From the NCBI GenBank assembly GCA_900316005.1, contig ONBH01000001.1, positions 62,001 to 126,000 of the forward strand: a DNA stretch of 64,000 nt, given 5' to 3'. The translations under genes and the position numbers were made by a program. Shown piece by piece: positions 17,691 through 26,720 of this stretch. The notes under the pieces were generated by a model, which saw only the letters and a program-made list of their open reading frames with translations, made no database searches and had not been told where the DNA came from. The DNA comes from an uncultured Bacteroidales bacterium (lineage in GTDB: Bacteria; Bacteroidota; Bacteroidia; Bacteroidales; Paludibacteraceae). Within the stretch, counting starts at the first letter, position 1. Each line of letters opens with the position of its first letter.

Positions 17691-18506
17691 ATGAGTGTCC
17701 ACTCATTAACGACCAGAATGACCACTACCCGCCTCCGCCAGATGAAGCAGGAAGGCGAGAAGATAACCATGGTGACGAGTTATGACTACACGCTGGCCTC
17801 CCTTGCGGATGCAGCAGGTGTCGATACTCTGCTCGTGGGCGACAGCGCCAGCAATATTGTTTGCGGCAACCAAACTACCCTACCCATCAGCATGGATGAG
17901 ATGATTTTCCTCACCAAGGGTGTTGTACGGGCAGCACAACACGCGCTTGTCATCACCGATATGCCCTTTGGCAGCTATCAGATTAGCACAGAAGAGGCTG
18001 TTCGGAATGCCATCCGCATCCTCAAGGAGAGCGGTGCAGATGCCGTGAAACTGGAGGGAGGCGAAGAGATTCTGCCTGCCATTCGCCAAATGATTCAGTC
18101 AGGCGTACCCGTCTGCGGACACCTGGGGCTAACACCACAGAGTGTCAATCAGTTTGGCGGTTACGGCCTGCGTGCCAAGGAAGAGAAGGAGGCCGAGAAA
18201 CTGCTGCACGATGCCCGTCTGCTGGACGAAGCCGGCTGTTTTCTCATCGTACTCGAAAAGATTCCCGCCCGACTTGCAGCAGAGGTATCGAAGGCGGTAT
18301 CCTGCCCCACTATAGGCATCGGAGCCGGCCCGTACTGCGACGGACAAGTACTGGTTCTGCACGATATGTTAGGCATGAACCAAGGGTTCAAGCCCAAGTT
18401 TCTGCGTCGCTTTGCCGAGTTAGGGCAAGAAGTTGTCACCGCCGTTGGTGACTATGTTTCGGCCGTCCGCACAGGCACGTTCCCATCGCTCGACGAGAGT
18501 TATTAA
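17691..18506 (+). CDS. panB: 3-methyl-2-oxobutanoate hydroxymethyltransferase
   Basis: 271 residues. PanB signatures: KITMVTSYDYTLASLADAAG, DTLLVGDSASNIVCG, DMPFGSYQ, AVKLEGGEE, VCGHLGLTPQSVNQFGGY, and CPTIGIGAGPYCDGQVLV. Uses methylene-tetrahydrofolate to make ketopantoate for pantothenate and CoA. The start ATG 17691 follows an AAATTGTCAAATTGT word repeat (17653-17690). No panC or panD lies adjacent. Confidence 0.96.
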   Translation: MSVHSLTTRMTTTRLRQMKQEGEKITMVTSYDYTLASLADAAGVDTLLVGDSASNIVCGNQTTLPISMDEMIFLTKGVVRAAQHALVITDMPFGSYQISTEEAVRNAIRILKESGADAVKLEGGEEILPAIRQMIQSGVPVCGHLGLTPQSVNQFGGYGLRAKEEKEAEKLLHDARLLDEAGCFLIVLEKIPARLAAEVSKAVSCPTIGIGAGPYCDGQVLVLHDMLGMNQGFKPKFLRRFAELGQEVVTAVGDYVSAVRTGTFPSLDESY

Positions 18507-18705
18507 CCCTTTATTTACTCTCGTAATACCCCCGATAATCACTAAGAATAACTAAGAACATCTAAGAACAACTAAGAACAACTAACAATAGCGTTCGGTC
18601 GCATAAGGGGCGAATGCCATTCACCGGAAATAAACGATGTGTTTTTTTGCAGTGAGACAGTTGAGATAGTTGAGACTCGAAAAGTCACATAGCAAAAAAA
18701 AATGC

Positions 18706-18774
18706 CATGACCAACTTGACCAACTTGACCAACTTAAGAAGGGGAACTTGGTCAAGTTGGTCAAGTTGGTCATG
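18706..18774. repeat. long hairpin of nine-base direct repeats
   Basis: Left arm 18706-18730 contains GACCAACTT-type nonamers in tandem. The right arm 18750-18774 is its exact 25-base reverse complement (AAGTTGGTC repeats), extendable to 30 bp with one mismatch around a 9-base loop (18736-18744). The arms are themselves tandem repeats, so this is an inverted minisatellite. It could form a very stable cruciform or RNA hairpin at the end of both converging transcripts. Confidence 0.85.
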
Positions 18775-18775
18775 C

Positions 18776-18810
18776 AAAAAAATCGCCCCTGCATAGGAGC
18801 GATTTTTTTT
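18776..18810. terminator. bidirectional intrinsic terminator
   Basis: AATCGC (18781-18786) pairs with GCGATT (18799-18804), extended inside by CCT/AGG. An A-run lies on the left and a T-run on the right, so it works on either strand. It separates panB (+) from the convergent B12 operon (-). Confidence 0.85.
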
Positions 18811-18832
18811 CTTTGGCCTTGGCCATGGGTTA

Positions 18833-21800
18833 TTACTCTACGAGGCGGCCTTGGGCATCGAGACGATGACCATCAGGCATGATGATGTAGAGAATACCAT
18901 TTAGGAGGACTTTGCGTACCTCAGGCATGGTGGCAGATGTGCCATCTACACCGGTAGGCAATTCGCCATGTACATGCGTCAACTCACCCAAACGGCAGTC
19001 AGTAGCCTCACCGCCGAGATTATCGAAGCAGAAATAGGTCGGCGTTGAGGTACCATAACTATTACGCTTGGTGCTTGTGATGGAGAAGCCCAAGTAGCTG
19101 ACTTCGCCAAGCGAAGAGAGTTCAAGCCACTGCCAGTTCTCAACATAAGTCCAGTCACGGGTAATGGAATCGCGGAAGTCCGCCAGATAGAAGTCAACCG
19201 ATCCAATTAGTTCTTCGTCATCATCAAAACCTTTTACGGTAAGTTTCAGCCAGTCACCTAATCCAAAAGGCTGACCTCCATCACTGGACATGCCGTCACC
19301 ATTACGGATTGCATCAATGACCCAGGTGGTGTTCGTAACAGCCATACCGCTGATGGTCGTCGGAGCCTGGAGTTGAACGCTGGTTTGACCCCAAGCGTAC
19401 CAAACGGCATAGTTCTGGCCTTCGGCAGCACAACCGGCAGCACTATACTGGTCGTAGTAGGGGTTCGAGGGGCTGTAAGTGGTGTTCGTGAGGTTGGACA
19501 TCGTTACATCGAAGTAGTATGTACCGTACGAACCATAATCCATCACATAAGTAGAGAAGATGTAGTCACCCGAAGTCCAGTAGTTGTCTTCGTTTTCGAA
19601 ATCGGGATCACCCTGCCAAGCCGTTTCGGCTTTCAGTGTTCGTTCCTCGAAGGTAGCCGGTCCGGCTAAAGGCTTCACATCAATCATCAGCGTAACAGCG
19701 GTATCGGCATTGACGGTGAGGACTTTTTCACCATTGCTATTGAAATAAGCTCCGTAGATATTCTTAATCCAAACGGTGTCAGGGAGTGTTGTTTGGTTTA
19801 CGTACGAGATTGTAGTGTCGGCGTTGAAAGCCACATTGAATTGATAAACGGCATCGTTGCTGATGACGGGATAGGTATCCTCGTCAATCTTCTGGCCGAA
19901 GGGAGCCCCCAGTAGGTGGGCAGCCATTCCGTGCGCGAAGTCCTGATCGCTGAGTATCACGGTATGAACGGTAGCTATCGTATCATTACCATAAACGCAG
20001 TTAGAGTAGATATTGGAGATATTACCATTGGTATTATGTCCACGAATAGAACCCGCATTCGCCCCCGTAGCAGTAATCTTACCGATGTTATAGACATTTT
20101 GAATCGTAGCAGAAGCATTCTGCACATGTCCGCTAATACCGGCTACATAGTTAGCACCGGTAATGGGAGCAATGTTGTAGCAGTTCTTAATCTGAACGTT
20201 TGCATTCATGGCGTTGGTCGTGATGCCGCCCACATAGTTGCCGGTACCGCTTATTTCAGCCAGGTTAGCGCAGCGGTTGATGGTAGTAGCGCCATTGGCT
20301 ACGCAGGCCAGTCCAGCAACATACATGGCACCATGTACGCTGACGCGGTTGCAGCAGTCGGTCATGGTAGAGGCGTTGAGATAAGCAGCAATACCGGCGG
20401 CATAGTTGGCAGTAGAGGTCACATTACCTTGTACGGTGAGGTTCTGAATTGTACCATTCTGCACATAGCCGAAGAGTCCCTGATAGGTGGTGGTAGCGTT
20501 GATATAGAGACCGCTGATAGTATAATTCTGTCCGTCGAACTGCCCCTTGAAGGCCTTAGCGGCAGTTGTTCCACCCACAGGTGTCCATGGGTAGTCAGCG
20601 AGTGAGATATCATTCATCAAGCGTCCCTTGATGGTATTGGAACCGGCATTGACCTGATTAGCAAACCAAGCCATGTGGTATCCGGAACGGATGAGATACC
20701 ATCCGTCACTCAGTTCCGGCTGGTATTCCGTCGTTACTCCATCCCACCTTGTATCGGCCTTATCGATGGCGGTCATAGCCAGGTTAACGGTAGTCTGCGC
20801 GGGGCTCTGCTCGGTCAAGGATACCTCTCCCACCAGGGTGTGATGGCCTTGCTTGATGATTCTATAAGCAAAATCGCCGGGGAAGAGATGGTAGATGCCG
20901 TCGTTATCGGGCGTCAGGGTCTGACCGTTGTAGGTGAGGATTACTGTATCTTCGGCAGGCGTGATGACAAAGGTGAGATCCTTATTCGGACGCTCGGCGA
21001 GTGGCAAGGTGATGACGGGCAGGTAGCCGAAGTTGGCATTGCGCTGCAAAGCGGTAAAGTTGGCACCACGGCCGGTTTTCTTGGAGGTATTGCGGTGGTT
21101 ACCAATGGGGTCACCAAATCCGCTTACGTTGATGAAAGCGCTATCCAACACATAGACATCACCCTGGTTCACGGTCATGGTATCCGGCAGGGTTACGGTA
21201 ACCGCCTGAGCATTGGGATTGCTGCAGAAATTGTATTGCGATGATGAACTCTTCAGTTTGGTGCCATTGTGGTGGTAGTTCGTAGTTGCACCGAAGTTGT
21301 GGATACCCGCCAACTTGTTCGCGGGATGGAAGAGTCCGGATAGTTGTACGGTAATAACATCGCCCGGGTAGAATACTTCTGCTCCGGAACGTCCGGCTAC
21401 AATGGTCTCAATATGCACGGGTTTGCCAACCAAAACCTGGTATTCGCTGACGCCGGAAGCATTGGTCAGACGCACAATCTGGCGTCCCTCAATCACGCGC
21501 ACGGTATAATCACCTGTCTCACTGTCAAAAGTCACACCCTGCGTCTTGAATCCGCTGTACGTAGCGCTGTTGGTACCAATCGTCGGGTATGCCACCTCAA
21601 CGGAAACCACATTGGTGGGATGGAAAGTGTAGTAATGGCAAGCATTCAGTGTGTCGGGGAAGTAGAACACGTCAAAGTCGGCATCATAGGCTATACCGGC
21701 AAGTTTACTATTCACGTCATTTTCCTCATGGATAGTCATGCCGAGTGTAATCTCAGAAGCAGGGTCACCAACGGTAACCACAAACACGCCGGTATTCTCA

Positions 21801-22957
21801 GGCCAGATAGCAGAATGATAAAAATCGCCATTGGAACCGGTAACATGAAGGGCATCATAGGTAATGGTGACAATAGCGGTTCCATTACCCACGGCATGCA
21901 GCGTACCATCGGCATCCATGGTAACGACCGAGGAAGAGGGTACACCATTGACATCGGTCACAAAGTAGTGGTAGTCGGGTTCGAAGAAGTAGTTGCCGGT
22001 GGTCGTGTTGATAGCCTGCCAGTTACGCAACGCGAGCACGTCATAACCTTGTCCGACAGCGAGTTTGAGATGTTCCTGGGGGTTGATGTTAAGGAACAGG
22101 TCTGCCACATTACCGCCGCCGTTGGAGTTGACGTCGTGATCAATCCACAACGGACTTTTGGCAGCGAGGTCTGCCTCCGTCACTTCAATCGAACTGATGC
22201 TACTCGTATTGAAGATACCAGCCTGAGTAAGTGAACCCGGGCGTGAAACGCGATAGTTAAATTCACCACTCTCAGACAAGGTGTAGTAACGGGCATTGCC
22301 TATGATGCTGTCTGATTCAATTTCGTGGTAGGCGATGTAGTGCGCCGTCTTGTAACCCACAAAGACCGTTGCATCCAACGGAGCAATTACCGAGAATACC
22401 TTAGCCTTCTTCATCGTGATGGTGGAATTGACGTTAGCGGTGAGCGTTCCACCCGTATGACCGGTAGTAAAACCTTCGCCCAGACGCGGAGCAGTAGGAA
22501 CAAAATCCAGAAAATAGGAAGCTCCGTGCAAAGCCAGGACGGTAGCCCTACCCGCCGTTACGCTGTTTCCCACTACAACCGGAATTAGATCACCGTCGCG
22601 GGTTATAACCCGGCTCTCAATCGTGTAATCCGTACCATATGCCCAACCGCTGTTGGTGGCATAAGCAGTAATGGTTATGACCTTCAGAGATACATCGGCA
22701 GTCTGCACCTCAAAAGAAAGGGTACCGTTAATTGTAGTACCATCCGTCCCGTACGCCGTCAGGATATACGTGCCGGGATTAGCCATAAAGTTATACACCG
22801 CGCCGGAAGGAGTACCCACAGCAACAGGCGTGCCGGTAGCACTTTCTACGACGCTCATCGTGGTGCTGACCGAGTTCATTTCAACGGTCACATTTGCTGC
22901 GAAAGCACACACCACACATGCCATCCATAGGAGGGCAACAGAGAGAATCTTTCTCAT
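18833..22957 (-). CDS. large secreted protein with GLUG repeats and DUF4465
   Basis: 1374 residues with signal peptide MRKILSVALLWMACVVCAFA. The first ~750 residues are beta-rich without a family I recognise. About 760-1000 carry GLUG-type repeats (GQFDGQNYTISGLYIN, then GLFGYVQNGTIQNLTV and VAGISGHVQNAS), which form right-handed beta-solenoids. A DUF4465 domain spans about 1110-1320, ending at FCFDNLGGE. The C-terminus (LNGILYIIMPDGHRLDAQGR) is a short degenerate sorting-like tail found on many Bacteroidales secreted proteins. It is the last gene of the cobalamin-riboswitch operon, so a cell-surface role in corrinoid capture is inferred; an adhesin-like role is an alternative. Confidence 0.8.
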   Translation of the reverse strand: MRKILSVALLWMACVVCAFAANVTVEMNSVSTTMSVVESATGTPVAVGTPSGAVYNFMANPGTYILTAYGTDGTTINGTLSFEVQTADVSLKVITITAYATNSGWAYGTDYTIESRVITRDGDLIPVVVGNSVTAGRATVLALHGASYFLDFVPTAPRLGEGFTTGHTGGTLTANVNSTITMKKAKVFSVIAPLDATVFVGYKTAHYIAYHEIESDSIIGNARYYTLSESGEFNYRVSRPGSLTQAGIFNTSSISSIEVTEADLAAKSPLWIDHDVNSNGGGNVADLFLNINPQEHLKLAVGQGYDVLALRNWQAINTTTGNYFFEPDYHYFVTDVNGVPSSSVVTMDADGTLHAVGNGTAIVTITYDALHVTGSNGDFYHSAIWPENTGVFVVTVGDPASEITLGMTIHEENDVNSKLAGIAYDADFDVFYFPDTLNACHYYTFHPTNVVSVEVAYPTIGTNSATYSGFKTQGVTFDSETGDYTVRVIEGRQIVRLTNASGVSEYQVLVGKPVHIETIVAGRSGAEVFYPGDVITVQLSGLFHPANKLAGIHNFGATTNYHHNGTKLKSSSSQYNFCSNPNAQAVTVTLPDTMTVNQGDVYVLDSAFINVSGFGDPIGNHRNTSKKTGRGANFTALQRNANFGYLPVITLPLAERPNKDLTFVITPAEDTVILTYNGQTLTPDNDGIYHLFPGDFAYRIIKQGHHTLVGEVSLTEQSPAQTTVNLAMTAIDKADTRWDGVTTEYQPELSDGWYLIRSGYHMAWFANQVNAGSNTIKGRLMNDISLADYPWTPVGGTTAAKAFKGQFDGQNYTISGLYINATTTYQGLFGYVQNGTIQNLTVQGNVTSTANYAAGIAAYLNASTMTDCCNRVSVHGAMYVAGLACVANGATTINRCANLAEISGTGNYVGGITTNAMNANVQIKNCYNIAPITGANYVAGISGHVQNASATIQNVYNIGKITATGANAGSIRGHNTNGNISNIYSNCVYGNDTIATVHTVILSDQDFAHGMAAHLLGAPFGQKIDEDTYPVISNDAVYQFNVAFNADTTISYVNQTTLPDTVWIKNIYGAYFNSNGEKVLTVNADTAVTLMIDVKPLAGPATFEERTLKAETAWQGDPDFENEDNYWTSGDYIFSTYVMDYGSYGTYYFDVTMSNLTNTTYSPSNPYYDQYSAAGCAAEGQNYAVWYAWGQTSVQLQAPTTISGMAVTNTTWVIDAIRNGDGMSSDGGQPFGLGDWLKLTVKGFDDDEELIGSVDFYLADFRDSITRDWTYVENWQWLELSSLGEVSYLGFSITSTKRNSYGTSTPTYFCFDNLGGEATDCRLGELTHVHGELPTGVDGTSATMPEVRKVLLNGILYIIMPDGHRLDAQGRLVE

Positions 22958-22981
22958 TTTTGTTAGAATTGATTTAAAAAA

Positions 22982-24442
22982 TTAATGTATAACGATATAA
23001 GTTGTTGTTGTCGTTTTGATAATATAGATTCCTTTTGGCAAAGGAGACCGGTTACCGACGGGTCGTCCGTCGATGGTGAATACCTGCCTTTCTTCGTTAT
23101 CGGGCAGAAGGTTCTCGAGGGCAGTATCCGCGAGCGTATAGGCCCGTATAGTGGCTCTGGGAGATTTGTTGCCTGCCTCATCTTCGGCCTCGATCTCCAG
23201 CAAATACTCGGTATCGGGTACGAGTCCGACAAAGGTGCAAACAGTGTCTGTAAGGCGTTTGTAGGCTTCACCGTCAAGATAGGCGGTATAGCGTCTGATG
23301 GCAACATTGTCTTCGGACGGTTGCCAAGTCAGCGTGATGCTATAGGTATCCGCTACGGTATGAAGACCGGTGGGCATAGCAGGGGCTGTCTCGTCGGTAG
23401 TCATCGCCGTAAGAGATGCGAAATCAGAGGTATCGTTTTCATTCATCGCTGCGACAGCCAAGGTATAGGAATGGTACGGCTGCAAGTCGGTAAAGGTATA
23501 GACGGTGTCAGCCGTTAGTCCGACTGCAGTACTATCGAGCATCAGGATGTACGATTCGGCATTAAAGACCGTATTCCACGCCAGCTTCAAACTGTCTTCG
23601 CCGGTAGCGAGAACCGTCAGCCCTGTTGGGCGCGCAAGAGTGGGAATGGTATCGGCGCTTAAAACACGAAGCCCATCCAAGCAAAAGTACACGGCAGTAT
23701 TCGCACCATACAAATCATCCGAATCACTTGTTTCCATGGTGAAATAGAGTCCGCTAATCATTCCTAACGCTGAAAGGTCAAACCACATCCAATCGGTACT
23801 TTGGTGGAGTTCGCCTCCAGAATATTCCGCCAGGATGAGTCGGGCAGAACTACCCGTTGGTTCGCCCTGCTCGTTGAGGCCATGAGCCACCAGGGCAAAA
23901 TAGTCGCCTTCTTCCGAGAAACCGTCGGCAAAGCCATCACCACTGATATTCCCATAATAAGGCCACGGATGATTAGCAATATAGGCGCCGAGGCAGCGAT
24001 GCGATGCTCCGTCGGTGAAATCAATTTGCAGACTATGGTAGTTGGGCTCGAGCTGTTCACGATAGAATCCCCAATACGCCACTAAATAAGGTGCACCCTC
24101 TACGGCATTGCCGTCTGCATCGGCACCGCCGCCTGCCATACAGCCCCACTGGTGCGTGATCCACCCATCGGAAGAGCCCTCTTCACCCCAGTTGGATGTG
24201 TCACCCGTGGTGCAGATCGTATAGCCTTCCCAATACCCCATTCCTTCGGATGAGCCCGTATGATGGAAACGGAAGAGGCTATCGGATAGCGGTGTGTCTT
24301 CAACATAGGTATCCTCCCAATAGCCGTCTTCGGTCTGCGGATAGGAATCTAGCATTGTCGTGAGGTTAAGCGTCAACGTGTCGGCTGCAAAAGCAGCGAT
24401 AGCAATGAATAATGAACAATGAATAATGAATATTTTTTTCAT
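22982..24442 (-). CDS. secreted DUF4465 protein with two fibronectin III domains
   Basis: 486 residues. Signal peptide MKKIFIIHCSLFIAIAAFAA. DUF4465 covers about 20-260 (GYWEGYTICTTGD, GAYIANHPWPYYG, DWMWFDLSALG, VYFCLDGLRV). Two FN3 domains follow (about 263-350, RPTGLTVLATGEDSLKLAW; about 355-440, MPTGLHTVADTYSITLTW), then a tail GIYIIKTTTTTYIVIH like the end of T9SS-type domains. The first 13 codons are almost identical at the DNA level to those of the next two upstream genes. Its place in the B12 operon suggests a surface corrinoid-uptake accessory; the molecular function of DUF4465 is not shown by the sequence. Confidence 0.82.
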   Translation of the reverse strand: MKKIFIIHCSLFIAIAAFAADTLTLNLTTMLDSYPQTEDGYWEDTYVEDTPLSDSLFRFHHTGSSEGMGYWEGYTICTTGDTSNWGEEGSSDGWITHQWGCMAGGGADADGNAVEGAPYLVAYWGFYREQLEPNYHSLQIDFTDGASHRCLGAYIANHPWPYYGNISGDGFADGFSEEGDYFALVAHGLNEQGEPTGSSARLILAEYSGGELHQSTDWMWFDLSALGMISGLYFTMETSDSDDLYGANTAVYFCLDGLRVLSADTIPTLARPTGLTVLATGEDSLKLAWNTVFNAESYILMLDSTAVGLTADTVYTFTDLQPYHSYTLAVAAMNENDTSDFASLTAMTTDETAPAMPTGLHTVADTYSITLTWQPSEDNVAIRRYTAYLDGEAYKRLTDTVCTFVGLVPDTEYLLEIEAEDEAGNKSPRATIRAYTLADTALENLLPDNEERQVFTIDGRPVGNRSPLPKGIYIIKTTTTTYIVIH

Positions 24443-24457
24443 GGCTTTGGCGTTGGT

Positions 24458-25525
24458 CTATTTTTGAATTTTCAGTTCTACGCGATTTCCTTCGCGGAGG
24501 ATATAAACGCTATGCGGAAGAGGTTCGCTGACACGAACACCCGTAATGGTATAGATGGCTTTTTCGGTAGGTTCGGCCGAGGCATTGCTCACAGCGGTGT
24601 GGCAATGCAGGTCAATAGCACCCATGATTTCCGTAGATGTCTCGCCTATCCAGCCGCATTGCTGATGCACAGCGGTATAGACCTTGACGAAATGAATGCC
24701 CGGCAGGTTGGCAGGCGTTCCGTCGTCGCAGACAGCCCAATTGATATCCAATTCTGCTCGCTGGTCGGTATTGGGGTGATTGTCCGCATACCCCCAGGGG
24801 TAGGAATAAAGTACGTAGTTGGTGCCATTCCCGGACAAATCGCGATAGTTATCCGGCAGACGGGCCCCCGTAAAAGTCATTGAGTCTAATTCAATCCACT
24901 CGGGGAAATAGGGCTGGGTATGGAAACTGAGTTGCGACAGATAGCCCATGGCGGAATGGTTGTCCTGCCAACGGATATAGGTAGTGTCAATGAGTGCGGG
25001 CGTCACCTGCGAGGGTGTAGCCTCGTGACCTATGGCCGGACGGAAATAGGTCACGGCATAGTCATGAATGGTCGATTTATTGGCATACTCAGAGCCCGCA
25101 AGTTCGTACCAGGCATCATCGGGTTGCCCATTGCCGTTGGCATCGTAACTGACGAGTACAATGCCGGGTTCGCAGGAACCGCCACGACGTCCCTCCTCTT
25201 CCTCGCCCGAGGCAGAATAGAAAGCGTTACCGAGCACGATAAAGTCGTTTTGGTCGGCAATATTGGGCACCATATGGTCGAATCCGAATAGCACATACCC
25301 ACCCCATCCGCCAAGGGTAATCATGCCGCGTTGGTCATCGGCGATGGCCTCCTCCGCCTTCAGGCGCATAGTGTTGGCATCATCGCCAAGTTCATAGGCA
25401 GGAAGCTCGTTGACAAACTGACCGGGTGCAGGGCAGTACTCCCACACGCGGGAGATAAAAGGAGACTGCGCAGAGGCGACGAGAGCAAGGAATAATGAAT
25501 AATGAATAATGAATATTTTTTTCAT
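24458..25525 (-). CDS. secreted surface protein of the cobalamin locus
   Basis: 355 residues starting at ATG 25525 (MKKIFIIHYSLFLALVASA signal peptide); the nine-residue upstream extension is not used. The mature part has LGGWGGYVLFGFDHMVPN, FIVLGNAFYSASGE, PGIVLVSYDANGNGQPDDAWYEL and YSYPWGYADN, features of a Bacteroidota cell-surface family that I recall beside BtuG-like proteins in cobalamin loci. The end (YTITGVRVSEPLPHSVYIL) is a truncated sorting-like tail. DxDxNGxxDD resembles a calcium-binding loop. Function unproven; ligand capture at the surface is inferred from context. Confidence 0.78.
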   Translation of the reverse strand: MKKIFIIHYSLFLALVASAQSPFISRVWEYCPAPGQFVNELPAYELGDDANTMRLKAEEAIADDQRGMITLGGWGGYVLFGFDHMVPNIADQNDFIVLGNAFYSASGEEEEGRRGGSCEPGIVLVSYDANGNGQPDDAWYELAGSEYANKSTIHDYAVTYFRPAIGHEATPSQVTPALIDTTYIRWQDNHSAMGYLSQLSFHTQPYFPEWIELDSMTFTGARLPDNYRDLSGNGTNYVLYSYPWGYADNHPNTDQRAELDINWAVCDDGTPANLPGIHFVKVYTAVHQQCGWIGETSTEIMGAIDLHCHTAVSNASAEPTEKAIYTITGVRVSEPLPHSVYILREGNRVELKIQK

Positions 25526-25555
25526 GACATTGGTCGTTTGATCATTTACCACATT

Positions 25556-26689
25556 TTAATTCTCTACAAAAGTCAGGTGTGCGGGGATGTCACCGGTTCG
25601 GACAGACCATAGTAACACACCGGCTTTGGAGAACGCATACAGGGTACCGGGTGTAACATAATTCTTGGCATCGGTAACATAGATGTCGCCGGTAACCGGA
25701 TTGACACGCAGGCCATAGGGTTTCTGAATCGATTTCTCGGTGCCGTCGGTGATGAAACTATGGGATACAAGCTGATGGGTCTTGACATCGACAATGCCGT
25801 ATGTGATGACATCCTGCATGTCGATATAACTCCATTCCGTAGCAAGCAGATAGAGCGAGTCGCCAACGATATCCAGGTCCGAAACCGCCACATTGAGGCT
25901 ATCAGAGACTGTTTCGGTAGCGAGGTCGATGCAATAGAGTCGCGAGGGGTTGTCGTAATAATCGCCGCGCGCAGTGACCCATAGTTGCCCGTGCCGGTCG
26001 GCGCGTACGCGATGGAGATTGATGCCCACGGGAATGCGTTTAACCTCGGTGAATGTTGTGAGGTCAATGACGCTAAGCTCCTTTTCGTAGTTGGGCACCC
26101 TATATCCGCCTGAGTTGGCTACATACATTCGGTTACCGACAATACAGAGTTCATCGGGCTGGTACCCCACGAGGCAGCGCGCCACCTCCTGAAGCGTGGC
26201 AGTATCGATTTTTGCCACATAGCCAATCTGCTCGTAGTCAGGCTTTATTTCAACAGGGCCGGCATAAGATGTGACGTAGGCGTAGCGGTCATGAAAACGG
26301 ATGTAACGGCAATTGGGAATGTCGATTTGCCCGATACGCTTGCAGGTACGGGCATCAAGCACCTCCACCTTGTTCGAGCAGTTGATAACGGCATAGAGCC
26401 TCGAGCCATAGACCTGAAGGTCATTGCCCACATCGCCCAGTTCCTTGGGCACATTGGGATTAGCCTCGGCGTAGATATTACGGCGGTAAACGGCGGAGGC
26501 ATAGTCGTAATAGTCAAGTGTCGCCTTGTTGGAGCCCATATTCCCCTCGTTGAGCAGATAGAATGCGGCAACGGAGGTATGCTGGGCTTCACCTTTCTGT
26601 TCCTCTTCGTGCGGAATGACGGGGATATCCTGACGGCAAGAAGTCAAGATAATGAATAATGAACAATGAATAATGAATATTTTTTTCAT
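25556..26689 (-). CDS. BtuG-like surface lipoprotein, YncE-type beta-propeller
   Basis: 377 residues from ATG 26689. Lipoprotein signal ending FIILTSC (Cys 18). The mature protein is a propeller of YncE/SMP-30-like repeats: FYLLNEGNMGSNKATLDYYD, VEVLDARTCKRIGQID, VAKIDTATLQEVAR, LSVIDLTTFTEVKRI, LRVNPVTGDIYVTDA. BtuG proteins of Bacteroides sit on the outer face of BtuB and bind cobalamin with very high affinity; this gene directly follows btuB behind a B12 riboswitch, so the assignment is strong by context and fold. I do not give a symbol because orthology to a particular BtuG is unverified. Confidence 0.87.
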   Translation of the reverse strand: MKKIFIIHCSLFIILTSCRQDIPVIPHEEEQKGEAQHTSVAAFYLLNEGNMGSNKATLDYYDYASAVYRRNIYAEANPNVPKELGDVGNDLQVYGSRLYAVINCSNKVEVLDARTCKRIGQIDIPNCRYIRFHDRYAYVTSYAGPVEIKPDYEQIGYVAKIDTATLQEVARCLVGYQPDELCIVGNRMYVANSGGYRVPNYEKELSVIDLTTFTEVKRIPVGINLHRVRADRHGQLWVTARGDYYDNPSRLYCIDLATETVSDSLNVAVSDLDIVGDSLYLLATEWSYIDMQDVITYGIVDVKTHQLVSHSFITDGTEKSIQKPYGLRVNPVTGDIYVTDAKNYVTPGTLYAFSKAGVLLWSVRTGDIPAHLTFVEN

Positions 26690-26720
26690 GCTCGGCACAA
26701 TTCTTAATTCTAATTTTTAA

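Larger units (their letters stand above)
18507..18832. other. non-coding repeat-rich gap between panB and the B12 operon
   Basis: No gene is supported here. The gap contains five consecutive copies of a 10-base unit resembling ACTAAGAACA (18541-18590), a short stretch with TTGAGATAGTTGAGAC, a long perfect hairpin (18706-18774) and a bidirectional terminator (18781-18804). Confidence 0.8.

Noticed and set aside
18541..18774. CRISPR or insertion-sequence end
   Set aside because: Pure tandem and inverted repeats without spacers or a transposase.
19916..22234. Long open frames opposite the GLUG/DUF4465 gene
   Set aside because: They are antisense shadows of a GC-balanced repeat-rich gene; no motif or start context.
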